DNA of 64,000 nt from Thermaerobacter subterraneus DSM 13965 (GTDB lineage Bacteria > Bacillota > Sulfobacillia > Thermaerobacterales > Thermaerobacteraceae), in contig NZ_JH976535.1 in the NCBI RefSeq assembly GCF_000183545.2, positions 1,799,837 to 1,863,836 of the forward strand, written 5' to 3'. The notes below the pieces were generated by a model, which was not told where the DNA came from, made no database searches, and worked only from the letters and a program-made list of their open reading frames with translations. Shown piece after piece: positions 54,747-62,193 of this stretch. The position numbers and the translations under genes are program-made. Each line of letters begins with the position of its first letter. The stretch's first letter is position 1.

Positions 54747-57376
54747 CCCACCGGTACGTAACTAGGCTCCGCCAGGCCGATCATCTCAAGGCAGGCTGAC
54801 CTCAACCGTCTCTGCGGCCGCGTACCGGCCGCGTCAGCGTAGACACCGGCCTTGATCGTCGCCTTGAAGGTGTCGCCGGACTTCGTCAGCGACGGAGTGA
54901 AGGTCACTGTCGCAGTATTGCCGGATACCTGGACACCCGACACGGAGCCTGTAGCGCCAGCCACGGTGACGTTCGCAAAGTCGTTAACGTCAAGGTTCGC
55001 GATGTTCTCGCTAAACGTCAGCACCACAGTATTGATGCCAGTCAACTTCGCCGACACCAGCTTGGGCGCGACGTTCTCCTTGAAGTTGAAGACCTTCTCG
55101 TAGGGCTTCATCACGTTGCCGGCAAGATCCGCGATGTTCTCAATCCGGAACGTCATCGGACCGCTGGCCGTGATGGCCCCGTCCTTGAGGGTCAGCCGAA
55201 CGGTCTTCTTCGCCGCATCGAGGAAGACCGCCTTGGTAAACACGGCGTTCCCCTCGACAGTGTAGTTGTTGACATTCAGCGCAGTGGCGTCTGTCACCCG
55301 CTCGGTGAAGATGACCTCAACCGTATTGTTGTTGAGCCGCTGGACAAAGACTGCGTCTTCGGCCGTGTTGGTATCGTTGTCGAAGTCGTTCGCGTCAGCC
55401 GCCACAGCCGGCTTGGTCGTGTCACCACTGGCACCGATAGTAACCTGGACCGTCGTCACAGCATTCTGGTTGGGCTGGCCAGTCAGCCCGTCGTCGGCCA
55501 GGTCGACAACATAACCAGCAGTAAGCTCAATGGTCCAGTCACCAGCGGCCATCCCGGCCCCTGCGATGTCGATGCGAAGCGCGTCGGTCTGGTTATCCTC
55601 GTCCGGGTCGTAGACCGACACCGCGGAGCCGGGAATCGTCACGTTCTCATGGAGAACGCCGTCCGCGATGTACGACCCAGTCAAGTCCCCTGCCGGGCTG
55701 GTCGCCAGGGCTACGGGCTCATCGAAGCGAATGACCACGTAGGCCTTGCCCTGAATCGTCTCCACGCTGGCCGACTTGACCTTCGGAGCCGTCAGATCCG
55801 CCTTGAAGTAGACGAAGGCGCTGTACTTGTCGCCCTTGTTGCCTGCGAGATCCTCGAAGCCAGAGATCTCGACCTGGTGAGTCTCGTCCTTGGAGTATGG
55901 GATACCGATGTCAACGGTGGCAACCGTGCGGGTGCTGTTCCAGGTTACGCTCGCCGGGGTTACGGAAGCGCCGTCCACCTTGACGACGAAGTCATCCTTC
56001 GCGTCGTTAGCCGTGGCCAGATCCTTGATCGGCTCGGAGAACGTCACCTTGAACTCATCGCGGTCGACGCCCGTGATGCTGGTAACGGAAGGCTTGCCGG
56101 AGTCCTCAGGGACCTGGACATTCTTGACGGTCGGATTCGGCGAGATCAGGTTACCCGCGTAGTCGGTCACGGTGCCATTGATGGTAACCGAGTAGGTCTT
56201 CCCCGGCTCCGCGCCGTCGATGGTAAACCGCACCTTCGTGTAGTCGGTATCTGGGACGTAATCAAGGCCGCTGATGGTCTTGCTCGCCCCCTCCAGGGTG
56301 ACGGCGTAGGCGCCGGTGTTCTTGGCGCCCTTGACCGGCTCGCTAAAGGTCAGGGTCACCTGGCCGGTGACGTTGACCTCGGCGGCCGTCACCGTGGGCC
56401 GAACCGTGTCGGTCAGATCGAGCACCGCGGAGTAAGCCGGCAGGCTCGCGCCGGAGGTGCTCTTCACAGTGTTGGCGATGGACACAGCGTAACGGCCCTG
56501 GAAGTACTCATCGCCATCCTGAGTGGTACCGCTCTTCGGGGTGATGGTCAGCACCTTGCCGTCGCCGCTGAGCTCAGCCGCGGCCTCATTGGCGGTAACA
56601 GGATGGCCGTCAAGGCTCTTGAACTCGAAGACATCGTCGGCCAGGGTCTTGTCGTAGCCGATGACGGTCTTCGCATCAACAGCTTTGGTGAAGGTGATCT
56701 TCAGCTGGCGGGCGTTGACCAGGCTGATGGACGCAACCTTGAACGGCTGCGCGTAGTCATACGCCCGGTACGCCGTCGCGGCCGCCTGGCCACGGGTGAT
56801 GTTGTCTGCCGGGCCGAAGGTCGTGCTGTTGTAGCCGTTCATGATGCCGGCAGCGGCCACGGCGCCGATGGCCTTGGCGAAGGCACTGTTGTCCGGCACG
56901 TCGGCGAAGCTCTCAGCAGCATCGGCCAGCTTCAGGGCCCGCTGCAGGATGGCCGCGGCCTCCTGGCGGTTGATGGGCTTGTTGTAGCCGAAGGTCCCGT
57001 CGGCGTAGCCGTTGATGAGCTTCGCGTTGTACGCCTTCACCACGTAGCTGTACAGGGCCTGGCTGGGGTTGACGTCGCTGAAGGGCTCGCTGCCGCCCTG
57101 CAGCTCCTGGCCCGAAGCCTTCTCGAGCGCCAGGACCACCATCTTGGCGAAGGCAGCCCGGGTCACATTCTCATTGGGCCGGAAGGAGCCGTCTTCGTAA
57201 CCGTCGACGAGACCGGCATTGTGCGCCGCCAGGATCTCGTCCGCCAGCGTGCCGCTCACATCCGTGAACTGGCCGTGGCTAGCAAAAGCGGCCATCGGGA
57301 ACAGCGCCAGCACCATGGCCAGCACCACCAGGATGGCCGCCGTCTTGCGCGAGTACTGCAAATAAGCGGTACTCAA
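54731..57376 (-). CDS. Main S-layer protein with three SLH and Ig-like domains; 3' end probably frameshifted
   Basis: An 881-residue exported surface-lattice protein. A signal peptide (KTAAILVVLAMVLALFPMAAFA) is followed by three SLH domains (FTDVSGTLADEILAAHNAGL, FSDVNPSQALYSYVVKAYNA, FADVPDNSAFAKAIGAVAAAG) and about 650 residues of Ig-like repeats (VTLTFSEPVKGAKN, FKVTFSEPIKDLA, VVLTFSENIANLDVNDF). The TTG start at 57376 has GGAGGAGGT six bases upstream. The last about 25 residues after ADAAGTR are Arg-rich and run through the terminator hairpin. In the +1 frame the same DNA reads AETVEVSLP and stops at 54786, a normal end of a last beta strand. A one-base deletion near 54820 is likely. Lower GC and regular codon use suit a very highly expressed gene. 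Confidence 0.88.
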   Translation of the reverse strand: MSTAYLQYSRKTAAILVVLAMVLALFPMAAFASHGQFTDVSGTLADEILAAHNAGLVDGYEDGSFRPNENVTRAAFAKMVVLALEKASGQELQGGSEPFSDVNPSQALYSYVVKAYNAKLINGYADGTFGYNKPINRQEAAAILQRALKLADAAESFADVPDNSAFAKAIGAVAAAGIMNGYNSTTFGPADNITRGQAAATAYRAYDYAQPFKVASISLVNARQLKITFTKAVDAKTVIGYDKTLADDVFEFKSLDGHPVTANEAAAELSGDGKVLTITPKSGTTQDGDEYFQGRYAVSIANTVKSTSGASLPAYSAVLDLTDTVRPTVTAAEVNVTGQVTLTFSEPVKGAKNTGAYAVTLEGASKTISGLDYVPDTDYTKVRFTIDGAEPGKTYSVTINGTVTDYAGNLISPNPTVKNVQVPEDSGKPSVTSITGVDRDEFKVTFSEPIKDLATANDAKDDFVVKVDGASVTPASVTWNSTRTVATVDIGIPYSKDETHQVEISGFEDLAGNKGDKYSAFVYFKADLTAPKVKSASVETIQGKAYVVIRFDEPVALATSPAGDLTGSYIADGVLHENVTIPGSAVSVYDPDEDNQTDALRIDIAGAGMAAGDWTIELTAGYVVDLADDGLTGQPNQNAVTTVQVTIGASGDTTKPAVAADANDFDNDTNTAEDAVFVQRLNNNTVEVIFTERVTDATALNVNNYTVEGNAVFTKAVFLDAAKKTVRLTLKDGAITASGPMTFRIENIADLAGNVMKPYEKVFNFKENVAPKLVSAKLTGINTVVLTFSENIANLDVNDFANVTVAGATGSVSGVQVSGNTATVTFTPSLTKSGDTFKATIKAGVYADAAGTRPQRRLRSACLEMIGLAEPSYVPVGWARV

Positions 57377-57541
57377 CTCCGGACCTCCTCCTCTGTCCCT
57401 AATGGACGGGGACTTGGTGGGCTCTGCACCCACCCCCCGCGGCATCCACCGGGCCCCGAAAGGATCGGTGGCTTCCGCGGGTATCGCGCCGGGACGACCA
57501 ACGGGACCCGTATGTATCGGCCTTCCGTGGTCCCCGCGGCG

Positions 57542-57841
57542 CTAAAGCGAATCCGCCGCGTCATCCCCTTCGGGATCCGGCTCCCCGGGATCCGGTTCGT
57601 CCGGAACCGGGCCAGCCGGGCGGCCGTTGCTGCGCGGCACCCCTTCCGGGTGACCGCCGGCGGTCAGCATCCGCAGGAGCTCCTCTATCTCGTCGCGCCT
57701 GTACCTGTACTGGCCACCCAGCGTCTGGATCGGATGCACGCCGTACTCCGCCAGCTTGCCGGATGATTGCCAGTTCAGAAAGGTACTGCGTGATACGCCG
57801 AGGAGGCGTGCCGCCTGCGAGCTGGTTAGATACTCACTCAC
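57542..57841 (-). CDS. Small helix-turn-helix (excisionase/MerR-like) DNA-binding protein
   Basis: A 99-residue protein. The first about 60 residues form an HTH_17-type winged helix: EYLTSSQAARLLGVSRSTFLNW, then LAEYGVHPIQTLGGQYRYRRDEIEELL, which is nearly textbook for the excisionase family. The remaining 40 residues are Pro/Asp/Glu-rich and disordered. The GTG at 57841 has GGAGGGGGG upstream; a frame open to 57856 has its first codons inside that site. It lies 165 bases upstream of the S-layer gene on the same strand and might regulate it, but no operator is visible. Excisionase function is not implied: such domains also serve as single-gene regulators. Confidence 0.82.
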   Translation of the reverse strand: MSEYLTSSQAARLLGVSRSTFLNWQSSGKLAEYGVHPIQTLGGQYRYRRDEIEELLRMLTAGGHPEGVPRSNGRPAGPVPDEPDPGEPDPEGDDAADSL

Positions 57842-58730
57842 CTTCCCCCCCTCCATCCGGCGGTGCGCCTTGGCTCAGCGGCCTTCGACCTGTTCCGCTG
57901 GGGAACGGGCCTCCTCGGCCGCGGGGCGACCCTTTGCGGGCCGCGCACCGGGATCCGGCACCCCTTGGGGTACCGGAAGGGCCAGCCGCTCGCTGACGGC
58001 TGGATCGGCGCGTGGTCCAACCCCTTCCTGCCGCCCCGCCCATCCCACCGTCCGACGGGCCGGCGGCCCTGTCACCCCCCTTGCCGGGTTCCAGGGCATC
58101 CCGTTGGCCCTTCGGGATTCCCAGCCGCCTTACCAGCGCCCAAGGGCCGTTTCCATGGATGCACCCGACAAAACTGAATAAACGTCCAAACTGCTCAAAC
58201 TGACCAATTTGCATTGTGTGGGATCATTGGGTACTTCTTTCATACAGTCCGAATCGAACAATCCTTATAGGAAGGCTCATCTGTGGGGTTCGAAGAGTGT
58301 CGAATCGGCTTACAGCATGGTGTTTTCTCCGCCGATTCGTCCATTCCTCCTGTCCTACGTTAGAATTGTCCAACCCGACTAAAGACGCCCAAGCTGTATT
58401 TTTGGCAACTTTGTTGGGAGGCTTCAAACCGTATGACACCGGTATAATTGGATCCTATCAGCAAGTTTCCTGCCGCAGCTCGCGATAGCTCTTCCAATCG
58501 CCCTCGTCCATTTTCCATGGAAGGAACGTACCACGGCAAGACGTGGAACGGGCGCCAAGGGCCCGGCGGGGTTCCGGGCCCTTGGGCTCGACCTGATGGG
58601 ATGGGGGGCTCGGGAAGGGACACCCGGGAAGCAGCGCCTGGGGTTAAGAACAGCTAACGCGCTTCTTATCGTTTCTCGCCCAACGTCATCAAATCTTCGC
58701 ATCCCCTCCCCTCCGCTCCTCGGCCGCTCT
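57842..58730. other. 890-base gap without a gene
   Basis: The first 300 bases are GC-rich; 58140-58490 is markedly AT-rich; then GC-rich again. Open frames of 70-140 codons occur but none has a recognisable fold or a ribosome site. A TATAAT element at 58443-58448 reads rightward without a good -35. The AT-rich patch may be the remains of a transposon end, since tnpB follows, but no tnpA sequence is visible. Confidence 0.4.
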
Positions 58731-58759
58731 TTGACACGGAACATATGTTCTGATATGCT
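58731..58759 (+). promoter_or_regulatory. Promoter of tnpB
   Basis: -35 TTGACA (perfect, 58731-58736), a 17-base spacer and -10 TATGCT (58754-58759). The start point would be near 58766, leaving a very short leader before the ATG at 58768 or about 20 bases before the GTG at 58789. The best promoter match in the window. Confidence 0.7.
58739..58750. promoter_or_regulatory. LexA (SOS) box-like operator inside the tnpB promoter
   Basis: GAACATATGTTC is a perfect 12-bp palindrome located between the -35 and -10 boxes. It fits the Gram-positive LexA consensus core GAACRNRYGTTC at every position; the flanking bases are G and T rather than C and G. A repressor bound here would block RNA polymerase directly. 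Confidence 0.55.
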
Positions 58760-58788
58760 GTCCTTGGATGATTTTGGGGGGCCTGCCC

Positions 58789-60057
58789 GTGCGTGTGTTG
58801 CAGGCGTACCGCTTCGCCCTCGACCCCACACCCCGCCAGGAACGGGCGCTGGCCTCCCACGTGGGCGCCCGCCGCTTCGCCTTCAACTGGGGTTTGGCCC
58901 TGGTGAAGGAGCGCCTGGAAGCCCGCGACCGGGGCGAGGATGTGGAGGTGCCATGGACCCTTCCGGCCCTGCGGCGGGAGTGGAACCGGCAAAAGCACCT
59001 CGTCGCCCCCTGGTGGCGGGAGAACTCGAAGGAAGCCTATTCCTCCGGGCTGGACGGGCTGGCTCGGGCCCTTCAGAACGGGTCCAGAAGCCGCAAGGGT
59101 GAACGCAAGGGGCGCCGGGTGGGGTTTCCCCGGTTCCGGAAAAAGGGCCGAGGGCGGGAGTCGGTGCGGTTCACCACCGGCGCGATCCGGGTAGACGACA
59201 AGAGCCACGTCGTCCTGCCCCGGATCGGGCGGGTGAAGACCCACGAACCGGCCACGGCCCTGCTCCGGCGCATCGAAGCGGGAACGGCCCGCATCCTGTC
59301 CGCCACGGTGTCACGGGAAGGGGGCCGGTGGTTCGTCAGCTTCACCTGCGAGGTGGAGCGGCAGCCGGGCCGCCCCCGGTTCCCCTGGAAGGTCGTCGGC
59401 GTCGATGCAGGCGTCAAGCACCTGGCGGTGCTCTCCACCGGGGAGGTCTTGCCCAATCCCCGAGCGCTGGAGAAGAACCTGAAACAGCTGGCCCGGTCCA
59501 ACCGCGCCCTGGCCCGCCGCCAAAAGGGCAGCCGGGGGTGGCAAAAGGCCCGCCGCCGGCTGGCCCAGATCCATGCGCGAGCCCGGAACCTCCGCCAGGA
59601 TGCCCTTCACAAGCTGACGCACCACCTGGCGAGCACCTATGGCGTAGTGGTGGTCGAACAACTGCACGTGGCGGGCATGTTGAAGAACCGGCGGCTCGCC
59701 CGGGCGCTGGCCGATGCCGCCCTGGCGGAGATCCGCCGCCAGCTCAGCTACAAGTGTCCTTGGCACGGCGCGGTCCTGGTCGAAGCGCCGCCCTTCCATC
59801 CCAGCAGCAAGCGTTGCTCGCGGTGCGGTGCGGTCAAGCCGTCGCTGCCGCTTTCGCAGCGCGTTTTCCGCTGTGAGGAATGCGGGCTCGTACTCGACCG
59901 GGACGAGAACGCCGCCCGCAATCTCGCGGCCCTTGTGGCCGCCGTCGCCGGGAGTGGCCCGGAGACGGAAAACGCCCGTGGACGGGATGGAAGACCTGCC
60001 GCAAGGCAGGCAATCCCGGAGGAAGCGGGAAGCCGGCACCGGCGCATCGCTGGGTAA
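58789..60057 (+). CDS. tnpB: TnpB RNA-guided nuclease (IS200/IS605-type OrfB)
   Basis: A 422-residue transposon-encoded nuclease, ancestor of Cas12. The N-terminal domain begins LQAYRFALDPTPRQERALASH with RRFAFNWGLAL. The split RuvC site is intact: Asp in VVGVDAGVKHLAVLS, Glu in VVVEQLHVAGMLKNRRLA, Asp in LDRDENAARNLAALV. The zinc ribbon CSRCGA...FRCEECG precedes the last. In the family the protein cuts DNA guided by a structured RNA from the element's right end. No tnpA lies beside it, so it is a stand-alone (IS1341-type) element. The GTG at 58789 (GGGGGG upstream) is chosen; the ATG at 58768 would be almost leaderless. The C-terminal about 35 residues are encoded by DNA that also forms the guide-RNA hairpins. 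Confidence 0.92.
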   Translation: MRVLQAYRFALDPTPRQERALASHVGARRFAFNWGLALVKERLEARDRGEDVEVPWTLPALRREWNRQKHLVAPWWRENSKEAYSSGLDGLARALQNGSRSRKGERKGRRVGFPRFRKKGRGRESVRFTTGAIRVDDKSHVVLPRIGRVKTHEPATALLRRIEAGTARILSATVSREGGRWFVSFTCEVERQPGRPRFPWKVVGVDAGVKHLAVLSTGEVLPNPRALEKNLKQLARSNRALARRQKGSRGWQKARRRLAQIHARARNLRQDALHKLTHHLASTYGVVVVEQLHVAGMLKNRRLARALADAALAEIRRQLSYKCPWHGAVLVEAPPFHPSSKRCSRCGAVKPSLPLSQRVFRCEECGLVLDRDENAARNLAALVAAVAGSGPETENARGRDGRPAARQAIPEEAGSRHRRIAG

Positions 60058-60128
60058 GACCGGCACCGCCGATCCGCAAGGATCGGCTGCCTGAAACAGA
60101 TGACGATGTTTCAGGTAACGGTTTCAGG
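59960..60128 (+). ncRNA. Candidate omega RNA (reRNA) scaffold and right end of the tnpB element
   Basis: A series of hairpins overlaps the 3' end of tnpB and continues past it: CCCGT-gg-ACGGG (59975-59986), CCTGCC-GCAA-GGCAGG (59995-60010), GCCGATCC-GCAA-GGATCGGC (60068-60087) and CCTGAAACA with TGTTTCAGG (60090-60115). A direct copy of GTTTCAGG at 60121-60128 reaches the csaB stop codon. TnpB guide RNAs are known to come from exactly this place, with the guide just beyond the element's right end. The exact 3' boundary is not certain. Confidence 0.55.
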
Positions 60129-62193
60129 CCTCCCCGGACCAGCGGCGGCTGGCGGCGTCGGCGTAGTCCAGGTGGGCCGAGGCCAGGGCGGCCAGGGGGC
60201 GGGTGGCTCCGGCGATCCGGCGGCGGAGGGCATCGTAGCCGGCCTCGACCGCCTCCAGGCCGGCCTTAAGGTCCTTCGCGGAGACGGTCTCCAGGTCATA
60301 CACGTACCGGTCCAGCCCCAGCCGGCCCAGCACGCCCGCCACCTTGGGATCGTAGTTCAAGGCCAGGACGGGGACGCCCGCCCGGACGGCGAAGATCAAG
60401 AAGTGCAGCCGCATGCCCACGGCCAGCCACGAGCCGGCGACAACCGCCTCAATCTCGGCCGGAGTCAGGGTGGCCGGCAGGATGCGGACGCGGGGGCCAT
60501 GGCCACCCGCAGGCCCTTCTTCGATCAGGTCAGCCAGGCGCTGGGAGGCCTCGTGGTCGAGCCGGCCTTCCATGGGCACCAGGACCACCTCCACATCCGG
60601 GCGGGTGGCCAGCACGTGGCTCAGGAAAGCCGCCAGTTCCGGGAAGAAGCGGTCCTGGCCGGGCCAGCTGCGCACCGACACGGTGATCAGGCGCCTGGCT
60701 GGCCCCGCCCCCCGGCCGAGTCCGGAGGGATCGAAAGGCGGATCGAAAATTTGGGCGAGGGGCTTCGCGCCCGCCCCGGGCCGGGGCAAGCTGAACACGA
60801 AGTCCGCCAGCAGCTCCCGCACCGGACGGCGGACCCCCACCTGCTCAAGAAGGTGGAGGGAGCCCTCGTCCCGGGTGGTGATGACATCAGCCTGGGACGC
60901 CAGCCAGCGGGTGAGGAAACGGGCCCAGCGGCCCCGCAGGGGCCCGACGCCATGGCCCAGGAACAGCACCCAGCAGCCCGCCAGGCGGGCCCAGCTGGCG
61001 ATCATTAAATAATAAGGAACGGGACCGCGCAGCAGGAAGGTGCGGGAGGTATCCTGCAAAAGGCCCCCACCGCCCGAGATGAACACCCCCGCCCGCCCCA
61101 GGGCCCGCGCCTTGGCCAGAAGATCCCTTCGCCAACCCCGGTATACACTCTTCACCCCGTGGGTACGAGCGGTTTCTTCCGGGCGGATGGAGAAGACCGT
61201 GATATCTTCATACCCGCGCTGGCGCAGCTGCCTCAGGACCGCGTCCAGGATCGCCTCATCCCCTGCGTTGCCCGCCCCGTAGAAGCCGGAAAGAACCACC
61301 GGTGGCCGGCGCGCCGGCCGGGGAGGAACCTGCGCACCGGCACGGTGGACGGCCGCCGGCTCGAGCCGCCAGCGGGCAGAGGCGTAGGCGGAAAGGCGGG
61401 CCAGGGTGAGCTGGTAATCCCACAGGGCAACAAGGACACCAAAATCGTACCATGGCCCTGGGCCGGCGTCGTGCCATCCCCCTCCGGTGCCCTGTTCCAC
61501 CAGTGGTCCTGAGACCAATCCGGCGACCGCCAGAAAGAAGGTGGCAAGGAGCAGACGCCCGGCGGCAGGCCGCAACCGCGCGTCCCGGCGGGCCATTTGC
61601 CAGAGCGCCAGGGCTGAAACGGCCGCCAGGGGCCAGGCCATCCCCCAGCGTAAGACCGGTGCAGCCACGGGCCGGTCCCGGCTGGCGACGGCGGGGAGTG
61701 CCGCACCGGTGGAGGCGGTCCCGTTGCCGGGTTCCGACGACACGCCCACCCCCGCCTCGCCCACGAGTCCCGCAGCGGCCACCAGCAACAGCAGGAGGCT
61801 TAGCAGCGCAACCCCCGTGGCGGCAGCCCCCAGCCAGGGTGAGGGGACTGGTACGGGTTCTTGGGGAGATCCCGCGGCCGGGGGACGCCACCGGCGCAGC
61901 AGGGCATAGACGCCCCAACCGGCCAGGACCGGCTCTAGCGGCAGCGGCCGCCCGCCGAGACGCGCCCACAAAGCGGCGGCGGCCACCAGGACCACCGCCG
62001 CTTCCACCAGGTTGATCGGATCGGCGAACCACCGGTTCCGGAAGCCACCCCTCCGTGAACCTTGCGGGTCTGCGCGACGCCTCACGACGTACCATCCTCT
62101 GGCCTGCGACATCGTCTCCAACCCGGGCCCGCCCATCACCGCACCACCCGCGCAAGGACATGGATGCGGCGTGACCGCTAGGCGAACCATCAC
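60124..62193 (-). CDS. csaB: CsaB-type polysaccharide pyruvyltransferase with N-terminal membrane domain
   Basis: Adds pyruvate ketals to wall polysaccharide, creating the ligand for SLH domains. The catalytic part is residues about 295-689: PVVLSGFYGAGNAGDEAILDA, VKSVYRG, GVFISGGGGLLQDTSRTF, FLGHGVGPLRGRWARF, SVRSWPGQDRFFPEL and VAGSWLAVGMRLHFLIFAVRAGVPVLALNYDPKV match CsaB closely. Standard CsaB has about 370 residues; here about 290 additional N-terminal residues carry five or so hydrophobic segments, so the enzyme is tethered in the membrane. The GTG at 62193 overlaps the amidase stop (GTGA) and is coupled to it; ATGs at 62190, 62136 and 62112 are alternatives. The tnpB element ends at its stop codon. 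Confidence 0.9.
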   Translation of the reverse strand: MMVRLAVTPHPCPCAGGAVMGGPGLETMSQARGWYVVRRRADPQGSRRGGFRNRWFADPINLVEAAVVLVAAAALWARLGGRPLPLEPVLAGWGVYALLRRWRPPAAGSPQEPVPVPSPWLGAAATGVALLSLLLLLVAAAGLVGEAGVGVSSEPGNGTASTGAALPAVASRDRPVAAPVLRWGMAWPLAAVSALALWQMARRDARLRPAAGRLLLATFFLAVAGLVSGPLVEQGTGGGWHDAGPGPWYDFGVLVALWDYQLTLARLSAYASARWRLEPAAVHRAGAQVPPRPARRPPVVLSGFYGAGNAGDEAILDAVLRQLRQRGYEDITVFSIRPEETARTHGVKSVYRGWRRDLLAKARALGRAGVFISGGGGLLQDTSRTFLLRGPVPYYLMIASWARLAGCWVLFLGHGVGPLRGRWARFLTRWLASQADVITTRDEGSLHLLEQVGVRRPVRELLADFVFSLPRPGAGAKPLAQIFDPPFDPSGLGRGAGPARRLITVSVRSWPGQDRFFPELAAFLSHVLATRPDVEVVLVPMEGRLDHEASQRLADLIEEGPAGGHGPRVRILPATLTPAEIEAVVAGSWLAVGMRLHFLIFAVRAGVPVLALNYDPKVAGVLGRLGLDRYVYDLETVSAKDLKAGLEAVEAGYDALRRRIAGATRPLAALASAHLDYADAASRRWSGEA

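Noticed and set aside
58216-58488. Small open frames of 70-90 codons in the AT-rich patch upstream of tnpB
   Set aside because: No ribosome sites, no recognisable domain, and biased only by local AT content. Also no sequence resembling a TnpA transposase.
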